Virus record (IMG/VR): IMGVR_UViG_3300036851_000490
Coordinates: 1-36,105 of that record
DNA: 36,105 nt
Reading direction: 5' to 3' (one strand)
Origin: a virus
Shown: positions 15,241 to 21,846 of the stretch, in pieces
Numbering within the stretch: position 1 is the stretch's first letter
Layout of the letters: each line of letters opens with the position of its first letter
Made by a program: the position numbers and the translations under genes
The notes under the pieces: model-generated
Database searches by the model: none
The model's input: only the letters and a program-made list of their open reading frames with translations
Told to the model about the DNA's origin: nothing

Positions 15241-15554
15241 ATCAAGCCTGCTTCCCGCGCCCTCTCGGTCCCGGCCCGGACTTCCGCCCATTCCCTCTTT
15301 GTGAACAGATGCCCCATCTGGACCTCTTCCTTCGTTGCTGCACGATCGGCCAAGACCGCGGAGCCGTCGATTCCCTTCGGCTGAAGACCCTGCTTCCGAA
15401 GACTCCTGTACGCCTGATGATCCCGACCCCAACGCTTCTCCTTGGAGTCGATCCCGATCACATGCGCCTTACTCGTAGGAGTGGCGTGGGCAGAGATATT
15501 CAGGCTCAGGTAGTGGTCCCGGTTGGTAGGGCAGCAGCCGTTAGAGCAGGGCAG
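15237..15554 (-). CDS. small Cys-rich actinophage protein, apparent CTG start
   Basis: The frame ends in an ATGA overlap with the glycosyltransferase. From CTG 15554 it encodes 105 residues starting MPCSNGCCPTNRDHY, then HVIGIDSKEKRWGRDHQAY and RKQGLQPKGIDGSAVLADRA. This order (a C..GCCPT.R.HY start, then a basic helix and 'GLQP') recalls a small protein common in actinophages, of unknown function. Upstream of 15554 the frame lies inside the methyltransferase gene and carries no suitable ATG, GTG or TTG; ATG 15674 and 15749 would overlap that gene by 130-200 bases. GGATGG lies about 9 bases before the CTG. Confidence 0.6.
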   Translation of the reverse strand: MPCSNGCCPTNRDHYLSLNISAHATPTSKAHVIGIDSKEKRWGRDHQAYRSLRKQGLQPKGIDGSAVLADRAATKEEVQMGHLFTKREWAEVRAGTERAREAGLI

Positions 15555-16158
15555 TGGACACCATCCAGAAATGATTGCGATACACGATTGATTCCTCCCT
15601 GTACTGGGACTGACGGACGTTTGTGAGGTTGTAAGACGGGAGCATCTGCCTGATCTCTTGCTCTGCTGGTTCATGGTGGATCTCGATGCACAAACGGGGA
15701 TGAAACTCTCCAAGAAACTCCAGCCCGCCTCGAATAACCTCCACCTCATGACCCTCCGTGTCGACCTTCACGAAGTCGGGATAGCCGTACTCCTCGACCG
15801 CGGTATCGAGAGTGATCGCGGGAACATCCCGGCTGGCATCAAGGTTGCCCCAGTGAAGTCCCGGCTTCGAGACAAGCTGTCCGCTCTGGATCGAACGCCT
15901 AGCCTCGTGCAAGGTGAGATCCCCGTCCTTATCGCTCACCGCGAAGGAAAGAGGCAAGACATTCGTCGCCGCCTCCTCTTCCAAGAACTCGAAACTCTCC
16001 CGGCAAGGCTCGAACGCCACCACGTGCTCGAAGTTGAGAGCCAGACGAGAAGAGGTCATCCCGATATTGGCCCCGATGTCGTATGCGATGGAGCCGGTCA
16101 CCGAATCCAACAGCAGCTCGATACGCGGATCGTCGGTGGCGCCTCTCCACCGCTTCAA
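15541..16158 (-). CDS. FkbM-type SAM-dependent methyltransferase
   Basis: A 205-residue protein of the FkbM family (methyltransferase 21). It shows the SAM-binding motif DIGANIG at 27-33, an acidic strand end at FEP (49-51), and the family's KVDTEGHE signature at 131-138. Family members O-methylate sugars or natural products. The TTG start overlaps the upstream stop as TTGA. Placed two genes before the glycosyltransferase, it probably methylates the glycan that the latter attaches; this is inferred from context. It is shorter than many bacterial FkbM proteins but includes the full core. Confidence 0.8.
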   Translation of the reverse strand: MKRWRGATDDPRIELLLDSVTGSIAYDIGANIGMTSSRLALNFEHVVAFEPCRESFEFLEEEAATNVLPLSFAVSDKDGDLTLHEARRSIQSGQLVSKPGLHWGNLDASRDVPAITLDTAVEEYGYPDFVKVDTEGHEVEVIRGGLEFLGEFHPRLCIEIHHEPAEQEIRQMLPSYNLTNVRQSQYREESIVYRNHFWMVSTALL

Positions 16159-16442
16159 CTCACCGTGTAGCCAGCAGCCGCCAGAGCATCGGCAACGGTC
16201 TGCGTCACTTCGTACAAATGCCCCCCCAGGTAAACCTCGGTGGCAGAGTCAATCTGATCCTGGGAAGGCACATCGATGGTCTGATAGGTACCCGCGATCT
16301 TGAGCACCGACCGACCGCGCGGGTTTGGGCCGTAGTAGCTACGGAGCCTCTGCGCCACCCGCGACACAGGGTAGTAACGGTCGGGCCAAACTACGTACAC
16401 CGTCGGCACATCGTTGACCGTCGGCGGCTCGAAAATGGGCAC
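16155..16442 (-). CDS. small virion-region protein
   Basis: A 95-residue protein. The C-terminal half (TIDVPSQDQIDSATEVYLGGH, then VADALAAAGY) resembles short actinophage head-region proteins, in which a 'Y.GGH.Y.VT...A..L..AGY' segment recurs. GTG start. It is linked to the methyltransferase by a TTGA overlap. A head-tail joining or capsid-associated role is plausible from position, but nothing catalytic is visible. Confidence 0.6.
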   Translation of the reverse strand: MPIFEPPTVNDVPTVYVVWPDRYYPVSRVAQRLRSYYGPNPRGRSVLKIAGTYQTIDVPSQDQIDSATEVYLGGHLYEVTQTVADALAAAGYTVS

Positions 16443-16634
16443 CTATCGCTCGTCGAATGCCTTTACGTCTGCATATCCCCGTAAGCCGGAAGTGGGTCTA
16501 CCCTGCGCGACATCCATCTCGGCCTGATCCACGAGAGTCTGAGGACCGTAGTAGTCGCACTCGTGCATGTAGTCCTCCCGGCTTCCTGACGGTCCTACCC
16601 GCGAGGAATCGGAGCACTCGTCTCGAAGAACCAT
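16443..16634 (-). CDS. hypothetical small protein
   Basis: A 63-residue polar protein (DYMHECDYYGPQTLVDQAEMD). ATG start one base after the stop of the zinc-ribbon gene, and a stop directly before the next gene, so it is packed within the operon. No family or membrane segment recognised. The location among head genes suggests a minor structural or assembly factor. Confidence 0.55.
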   Translation of the reverse strand: MVLRDECSDSSRVGPSGSREDYMHECDYYGPQTLVDQAEMDVAQGRPTSGLRGYADVKAFDER

Positions 16635-16991
16635 TTACTTCTTGCTCCCCGCGGTGGTGGTGACCTCATCCCCTCCCGCCCGCGGCGGGGTGTTGACCAG
16701 GCCATCGGTTTTCTGCTCCTCTATCTGTTTCTTACTTTCTTCCTTCGCTAGTTTGGGATCGACGTTCGGAGGGATCATGAAAGCGTCGGAGACGGAGCCT
16801 GCTGAGATTCCGGCCACCTGCCGCTGGCCCATCCTCTGAAGGTCTGCCAGGTTCCCCACCAGGTTGATAGTTCCGGTGGGGTCGACGATGTTGCCCTGGA
16901 AGTCAAAGGTAGTCCGGCAGCTCAAACAGGTCTGCTCACCGAAACCAGCCTGAACGTCCGTCTTGCCACAGTTCGGACATGCAACAGCCAT
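16635..16991 (-). CDS. zinc-ribbon protein next to the capsid gene
   Basis: A 118-residue protein with an N-terminal zinc ribbon: CPNC at 5-8 and CLSC at 22-25. A hydrophobic beta part follows (GTINLVGNLADLQ), then a Lys/Glu-rich disordered tail ending in SKK. ATG with AAGGAGAG upstream, a strong ribosome binding site. Immediately downstream of the major capsid gene. Similar short ribbon proteins occur beside actinophage head genes with unknown role; DNA or head-protein contact is possible. Confidence 0.65.
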   Translation of the reverse strand: MAVACPNCGKTDVQAGFGEQTCLSCRTTFDFQGNIVDPTGTINLVGNLADLQRMGQRQVAGISAGSVSDAFMIPPNVDPKLAKEESKKQIEEQKTDGLVNTPPRAGGDEVTTTAGSKK

Positions 16992-17005
16992 ATCAGCTCT
17001 CCTTT

Positions 17006-17968
17006 CTAGGCGTTGGCGCCGATCGAGCTGGCCGACTCGACTGCACGCAGAGCCGCCTCACGGAAGATGGCGAAGCCAGCGAGGAAATACCAGCCAATCG
17101 GCTGGAACCTGCGCAGCCTGTCGGTTACCGGCCCCAGCACGACCCGAGGGTTAGGGCCGTTGCCGTCGATACTCGACCATGCCTTCGCGAGAACCTGCCG
17201 ACCGGCGAACATGGTCCGGTACACGTCGGTCAGAGTGGTCGAAGAACCGACGTCGGCGAAGATCGGAGCTCTCGGGGTCTCGATAAAGCGGAACCCCTCG
17301 AAGGCTCCTACCTCTCCGGTCCAGATCTCGTCCGGCTTGGAGTAGGTGTGCGGGTCACGCCATGCGGCCGCCCCGGTTTCCTCCCGAAGATCGAGCGCCA
17401 CATCGGGATGAATCCACGCTACGTACATACCGCCGAAGTCCGAAACGTTGGCACCGGCCAGATCCGCTCTCGCCCGTCTCACGTCGTGAGCGTTGAGAGT
17501 GTCCTCGGGCTGCACAGTGTTGCGTGTGGTGGGATCGGTGGTTCCGCCCGAGGCATACCGGACATTGAATCCGGCAGCCAGGACGTTTCGCACAATGGTG
17601 TCCACTGAGACGCCGGCGTTGAAACCGACCACGTTCGCTGCCACCGGGTCGATCTCGATGTAAGAGGTTCCTCGCAGCTTCGCGGTCGTGACCACTGCGT
17701 TGCCGTACTCAGCCAGGGTCACGGTGACGGTGGTGTCGGCCAGCGCCATGGCGTCGATATCCACTGACTCAGAAATCGCGGTAGAAGCCACTGCGAGGTC
17801 GTTGAACAGCCGGAACACAACTGACGAGCCCGGCATCGATTGTCTGGTTGGCTGCACGTCGGCAGCCTGGTCGAAGTAAAGTTGAGGCCGAAGGGCAAAG
17901 TACGCCAATCGGTCATAGGCAGTTTGATCAGTGCCTATGGATGCGGTGGTGGTTACAGCATCAACCAA
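17006..17968 (-). CDS. major capsid protein, N4-gp56-like
   Basis: A 320-residue protein. The block FDQAADVQPTRQSMPGSSV, then the run DTTVTVTLAEYGNAVVTT, then VVGFNAGVSVDTIVRN are characteristic of the N4-gp56 family of HK97-fold major capsid proteins. The C-terminus (GPVTDRLRRFQPIGWYFLAGF) also matches. It forms the icosahedral shell. The start is TTG 17968, with AAGG nine bases before, unusual for the most abundant virion protein. It directly follows the scaffold candidate, the normal order for capsid operons. Confidence 0.85.
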   Translation of the reverse strand: MVDAVTTTASIGTDQTAYDRLAYFALRPQLYFDQAADVQPTRQSMPGSSVVFRLFNDLAVASTAISESVDIDAMALADTTVTVTLAEYGNAVVTTAKLRGTSYIEIDPVAANVVGFNAGVSVDTIVRNVLAAGFNVRYASGGTTDPTTRNTVQPEDTLNAHDVRRARADLAGANVSDFGGMYVAWIHPDVALDLREETGAAAWRDPHTYSKPDEIWTGEVGAFEGFRFIETPRAPIFADVGSSTTLTDVYRTMFAGRQVLAKAWSSIDGNGPNPRVVLGPVTDRLRRFQPIGWYFLAGFAIFREAALRAVESASSIGANA

Positions 17969-17985
17969 GTAATTTCACCTTCTTT

Positions 17986-18477
17986 CTAGTCTCCTGCGAC
18001 TCGCATGCCGTGCTTTCGCGCCAGCGCCATCACCTCTTCGGGTGATTGGGCCTTTTGCATTAGCACAGAAATGTCTTCTTCAGCGGGAAGCTGAGCGTCG
18101 GTGGCGATATCGGACATCTCCTGGATGCCTTTCTTTTCCTCCGCTGGGATCTCTTCCTTACGAGCATCAAAGATCCCTGCCTTGACTCCCCATTCATCCA
18201 CGGCATCGAGATCGGTGAGCTCCAGATCCTCGGGCCACTTCACTACGTCGGGCTTCACTCTGGCCCCCCGTTGCTGAAAGTGGGTCTCCAGAAGACGAGC
18301 CTGAGCACTCTGCAGCTTGGTCCGATACTCTTCGGCCTCCCTGCGAGCCTGCTCCCGCTCCTGGCGAAGCTGCGAGCCCTTGTAAGAACGCAGAGCCTCC
18401 TTGATCTGGGGCATGTCTCCCTCGTCCTCGTACTGCTCCAGCAGGTTGAGGGCGTCCTCGTACGACATCGTTGCCAT
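17986..18477 (-). CDS. putative capsid scaffolding protein
   Basis: A 163-residue, highly charged and helical protein with a coiled coil at about 30-65 (LRQEREQARREAEEYRTKLQSA), an acidic middle and a C-terminal helix (SPEEVMALARKHG). Size, composition and position immediately upstream of the major capsid gene are those of scaffolding proteins, which guide procapsid assembly and then leave. ATG with a strong AAAAGGAGGAG site. No sequence family recognised, so the call rests on context. Confidence 0.6.
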   Translation of the reverse strand: MATMSYEDALNLLEQYEDEGDMPQIKEALRSYKGSQLRQEREQARREAEEYRTKLQSAQARLLETHFQQRGARVKPDVVKWPEDLELTDLDAVDEWGVKAGIFDARKEEIPAEEKKGIQEMSDIATDAQLPAEEDISVLMQKAQSPEEVMALARKHGMRVAGD

Positions 18478-18688
18478 GGTCTCCTCCTTTTCGGCGCGTG
18501 CCGACGTGGTGTTGCCCTGTTGCGCGACGGACCTAGGGAGCCCGCCGAGGGCGCAGTTAATTCAGGGATGCGGGTCTACAGGAGATTCCCGGACCTCGCC
18601 ATACGAGTTGGCTAGCTCACCCGGTCGCCGGGGCCATCACGGCCAACTTTTCTACAACTGGTTAGAGTGCCTGACTGCTATACGAAAG
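18478..18688 (-). promoter_or_regulatory. structured non-coding leader upstream of scaffold and capsid
   Basis: There is no credible gene in these 211 bases, the only sizeable gap in the structural operon. They hold a nested inverted repeat (GTTGGC 18607-18612 with GCCAAC 18642-18647, enclosing CCCGG/CCGGG) and a second hairpin TCGGC-GCGT-GCCGA just before the scaffold ribosome binding site. TTGACT on the minus strand at 18692-18687 resembles a -35 box, but I see no good -10. It may be a promoter and mRNA leader for high capsid expression. On the plus strand the larger repeat is followed by TTTT. Confidence 0.4.
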
Positions 18689-18925
18689 TCAAGCCTTGGC
18701 TCTACGTTTCTTCCTCTCCTCTTTGAATCTGTCGTCAGTCCAGAACATCTCGTAGTCCTCCGGAACCACATCATCCCGGATCACTTCAACAGAAGTCACC
18801 TTGTAACCCGACTTTACTCTGACGCTGTCTCGAGCCTGTGCTGCGGTCGGTCCGATGCCGTGCTGGACGAACTTGAGCCCGCCGCGATGCTGCGCTTCTA
18901 CGCGGACTTCCATCCAGTCGCTCAT
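18689..18925 (-). CDS. hypothetical small basic protein
   Basis: A 78-residue protein with a beta-alpha start (MEVRVEAQHRGGLKFVQHG) and a very basic C-terminus (KEERKKRRAKA). It is coupled by an ATGA overlap to the peptidoglycan-binding protein upstream. It is the last gene before the structured gap, so it closes the ejection-protein group. Role unknown. A nucleic-acid-binding tail is suggested by charge only. Confidence 0.6.
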   Translation of the reverse strand: MSDWMEVRVEAQHRGGLKFVQHGIGPTAAQARDSVRVKSGYKVTSVEVIRDDVVPEDYEMFWTDDRFKEERKKRRAKA

Positions 18926-20166
18926 GTAGAGGTCAGCCCCACAACGCCGCGAGCAGTCTGGGCGAACCCACCGCCTCCCTCAAATTCAGCCTTACGTCTA
19001 GCTCTCTTCTTCTCCAGCGCACCGATGGCCTGCTGCTCACCGGCCAGGATGTCGATCTGCTCCCCCCGTCCCGTAACCTGCTCTGCCTGGCCTGGGAGAG
19101 CTTTGAACAACTCCTCAGCAGCGACCATGCCGCGGAAGGCCTCGTCTGAGACATCCAGCGGGGCCAGGCGCTCGGCCTCTCCTCTGCCCAGCGGTCCGAA
19201 GCCGCTGCGAATAGCTGCGCCGGCCGTAAAGGCTGCGCCAATCTGCTGTTGAAGCGCTCCGATAGCCCTATCTGGATCGGTCACGAACCCAGTCAGATCA
19301 GTGATCCCGTACAGACGAGCGAGTTCCTGCTTGGTCTCGATCGGCATCCCGAAGGAAGCCTGAACGTATAGGTCGATTCTGCGCTGGATCTCCTCCGGCG
19401 GCAGGCCTGCGAATCTCTCTGCTCGTGCAACACCGAGATCTGCCAATCCCGCCCGCTGAGCCAGCCCGGATACCTGAGCGGTTTGGAACTGCTTCTGCAA
19501 CAGAGGCAAAGCCCGGTCGGCGTCGATGTAAAACGCCAACAAGCCCCCTTCGTCCACACCGTAAAGACGGCGGAGCTCGTCCCGAGTCTCCCGCGGTGCC
19601 TCGAAGACTGCCTGCTGATATAGATCCAACCGTCGTTGCAGCTCCACCGGCGATACGTCCTTGGAGATGAATCCGGCGAAGTCATCCGTACCGTCATAGA
19701 AACCCGCCGGCAGACCGTAGCTGCGCATCAACTGCGTGTATTGGGTCTCGAGTCCTATGTACTCAGCCTCGGAGATGGCCCTTCCCCGTGAAGAGAGGGT
19801 CTCCATCGCCGGGAACCGGGTCTTATACTCCGAGCGCTGCCTGAGGTCGAGCATGATCTGCTCGACGGGCTTGCCCGAGAGGTACTCGTTCCATGCCCAA
19901 TCGGCCAGACCACCCAATCCGAACTGACCCAGAGTCCCGGCGATAGCCGCCTTAGCACTTAGGTTAGGTCCGGGAGCCGGAGGGAGCGGTGCGGGTGCGG
20001 GTGGCAGCACCCCCGGAGCGCCAGCCGCGTTGAACGCCGCCTCAGCCGCCTGAGTCCTCGGACCGTAGATCCCATCAAGCGGCCCCGGGTCGAAGCCCAT
20101 AGCCTTGAGGTGCCTCTGATAGGCAAGGACCTCCGGACCCCGGGTCCAGAGCGCAAATGCAGCCAC
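18922..20166 (-). CDS. virion protein with peptidoglycan-binding domain and internal duplication
   Basis: A 414-residue protein. Residues about 9-48 match a peptidoglycan-binding type 1 domain (EVLAYQRHLKAMGFDPGPLDG, then YGPRTQAAEAAF). A Pro/Ala-rich linker follows at 52-70. The rest is helical and contains a duplicated unit: ELQRRLDLYQQAVFEAP, then ELRRLYG and DRALPLLQKQF; and again EIQRRIDLYVQASFGMP, then ELARLYG and DRAIGALQQQI. It lies between the virion lysozyme-like gene and the capsid genes. Likely an ejection or internal virion protein that holds the murein during DNA entry. Confidence 0.7.
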   Translation of the reverse strand: MAAFALWTRGPEVLAYQRHLKAMGFDPGPLDGIYGPRTQAAEAAFNAAGAPGVLPPAPAPLPPAPGPNLSAKAAIAGTLGQFGLGGLADWAWNEYLSGKPVEQIMLDLRQRSEYKTRFPAMETLSSRGRAISEAEYIGLETQYTQLMRSYGLPAGFYDGTDDFAGFISKDVSPVELQRRLDLYQQAVFEAPRETRDELRRLYGVDEGGLLAFYIDADRALPLLQKQFQTAQVSGLAQRAGLADLGVARAERFAGLPPEEIQRRIDLYVQASFGMPIETKQELARLYGITDLTGFVTDPDRAIGALQQQIGAAFTAGAAIRSGFGPLGRGEAERLAPLDVSDEAFRGMVAAEELFKALPGQAEQVTGRGEQIDILAGEQQAIGALEKKRARRKAEFEGGGGFAQTARGVVGLTST

Positions 20167-21033
20167 CTAGCCAACCGCTCCAAACTGCTTCGCCAGCGAC
20201 ATAGACAGCTGTGCCGCCTCTGTACGAGCTCCCTTTGTGGCGTCGTATCCGTAGATGGGGTCCTTCTTGAGAAGGGTCTCCACCTCCCACAGAGCCATTG
20301 CCGAGCGCTTGCCATCCGGGAGTACGTTGTCCAGGAACTTCCGGTACTTCGGCTCGGTCAGATCGATCGCTTCCGGTGATATCTCCAGTAACTGCGCCGT
20401 CCTCTGAATGTAGGGATCGGCGTACTGCCTGACGGTGATTCCCTGATCTATCGCCGCAGCCAGAGCCGGGAACATGCTTTTGGACTGCTCCCGAACGTAT
20501 TTCTGGTAAGCATCGAGAGAAGTTCCGACGAACTGTCCCGGTGCAGAAGCCGCTCCTGCCGCACCACCCAGATACTTCTTGTAAGCGCCGGTCTTGTAGA
20601 CCGTCCAAGGCGACCAGTTCTGCCCTCCGCCCGAGATCTGAGCCATTGCCCAGGCGTTGAAAGCTGGGTCGTGCAGGCGGCTGGCATCGCGCGGGCGTCC
20701 GGTCCCATAGTCTGCCTTGAGGCTACGGATCTGCCACAGTCCGATCGATGGCCCCCACTTGGCGTCTTGGAGCGAGGTGTCGCCAACCGCTGCGGGGTTT
20801 CCTCCGGATTCCCCCATGGCGATCGCCGCCGCAGTAGCCGCCTGAGCAGGTGATAGGCCCTGGCTGAGAGCAAGGTTGTAGAGCTGGTCGTAAGCTCCCC
20901 CACCCATGCCGCCGCTAGAAAGGCTGGTGGTGGACGTGATTGGAGCAGTGAGCATCTTAGAGGTGGAGGTGCTCTTTGGAGCTATATATCGCTGCGCGGT
21001 GGGCGAGAGATTGTACGGCTGGCCCCAGGCCAT
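20167..21033 (-). CDS. virion-associated SLT-type murein hydrolase
   Basis: A 288-residue protein. A Ser/Thr-rich N-terminus of about 45 residues precedes a lysozyme-like domain at about 47-150. Its motifs are IAMGESGGNP with probable catalytic E75, PSIGLWQIRS, and DPAFNAWAMAQIS, then W-SPW and YKKYL. These belong to the transglycosylase SLT group as found in actinophage virion proteins. The C-terminal 120 residues are helical and of unknown function. Its place between portal and capsid, far from the lysis genes, indicates a particle-borne enzyme that opens the wall for genome entry. Confidence 0.75.
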   Translation of the reverse strand: MAWGQPYNLSPTAQRYIAPKSTSTSKMLTAPITSTTSLSSGGMGGGAYDQLYNLALSQGLSPAQAATAAAIAMGESGGNPAAVGDTSLQDAKWGPSIGLWQIRSLKADYGTGRPRDASRLHDPAFNAWAMAQISGGGQNWSPWTVYKTGAYKKYLGGAAGAASAPGQFVGTSLDAYQKYVREQSKSMFPALAAAIDQGITVRQYADPYIQRTAQLLEISPEAIDLTEPKYRKFLDNVLPDGKRSAMALWEVETLLKKDPIYGYDATKGARTEAAQLSMSLAKQFGAVG

Positions 21034-21846
21034 CTATCCCACCGTAGGCTGCTGAAGCTGCCCCTGAACTATGTCATGCGCCCACTTGCGCAAAACCGGA
21101 TCAGAAACCGGCACCAAGTAATCGTTGGCGTAATCTCGAAGTACTCCCATCGTGTTCTCCACGTCGTAGGGATTGACTCTTTCCAGTTCCTCTTCCTGTT
21201 GGCTGCGCAGGGCTGCCTGCTGCGCTGGGGTCAACTGGCCGTACAGGACCTGATCCAGATCACCCGTAAGCGTCGCCACCCCCAGAGCCTTCTCAAAGGC
21301 GCTGATCGTATCTGGCTCCATCACCCCGAAAGCGACCTTCTTGGCTTCTCCGAAGTAGCCCCGCTCGAACAACCTCTGTTGGATCAGTGCGAACTGTCGA
21401 GGGTTAGTTCTATATAGCTGGGTAAACTTCTCCACCGCCGCGTCCGCGGTAAGCGACTGGCCGTCAAACTTCAGCCCCTGAACCGTGAACCGTTCTTGTC
21501 CCGGAAGTGCATACTGCTGTGCCAGTTCTTGGCGCTCTCTCTGCGAAAGGGTGACCCCTCCCGTTCGGCCGGTTCTGATTGCCGACTGGATATCTGGCGG
21601 GATGTCGTAGTAAGAGCCCCCCGCGCCGGCCGAGATATTACCGAGACCGCTTGGACCCTTGTATCCACTCGATCCTGGTAGTCGATTGCCCGCTGGATCC
21701 TTGCTGGTACCCCTACCCTTGGCTCTCCTCACGTCCCAGGCCTGTTTGTTCAAGATTGCCCACGTTTTGGGATCTTTCCTCTTCCCCTCCGCGGTGTAGT
21801 AGATCTTCTGACCTCTGGAGTTGATCATCCATCGGTTTGCAGCCAT
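21034..21846 (-). CDS. putative internal virion protein
   Basis: A 270-residue protein with a basic, Gly-rich N-terminal 75 residues and a helical C-terminal part. The stretch LIQQRLFERGYFGE, then KVAFGVMEPDTISAFEKALG, has the helix pattern of peptidoglycan-binding-like repeats found in actinophage virion proteins. The start overlaps the previous stop by one base (TAATG). Packed between the giant protein and the murein hydrolase, it probably belongs to the same ejected complex. No definite family. Confidence 0.55.
   Translation of the reverse strand: MAANRWMINSRGQKIYYTAEGKRKDPKTWAILNKQAWDVRRAKGRGTSKDPAGNRLPGSSGYKGPSGLGNISAGAGGSYYDIPPDIQSAIRTGRTGGVTLSQRERQELAQQYALPGQERFTVQGLKFDGQSLTADAAVEKFTQLYRTNPRQFALIQQRLFERGYFGEAKKVAFGVMEPDTISAFEKALGVATLTGDLDQVLYGQLTPAQQAALRSQQEEELERVNPYDVENTMGVLRDYANDYLVPVSDPVLRKWAHDIVQGQLQQPTVG

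Noticed and set aside
15241-15432. 64-codon upstream extension of the glycosyltransferase frame
   Set aside because: It overlaps a better gene in another frame, is of low complexity (GSGSSGVQESSEAGSS), and ATG 15240 has the usual ATGA overlap.
18560-18680. tRNA-like stretches such as GGTTAGAGTGCCTGACT and GGCTAGCTCA
   Set aside because: No clover-leaf could be built: there is no T-arm GGTTCGA, and the would-be anticodon arm has a 12-base loop.
18401-19252. plus-strand open frame of 283 codons
   Set aside because: It runs opposite the peptidoglycan-binding protein and across a non-coding gap; its composition (Ser, Pro, Arg runs) is that of a shadow.
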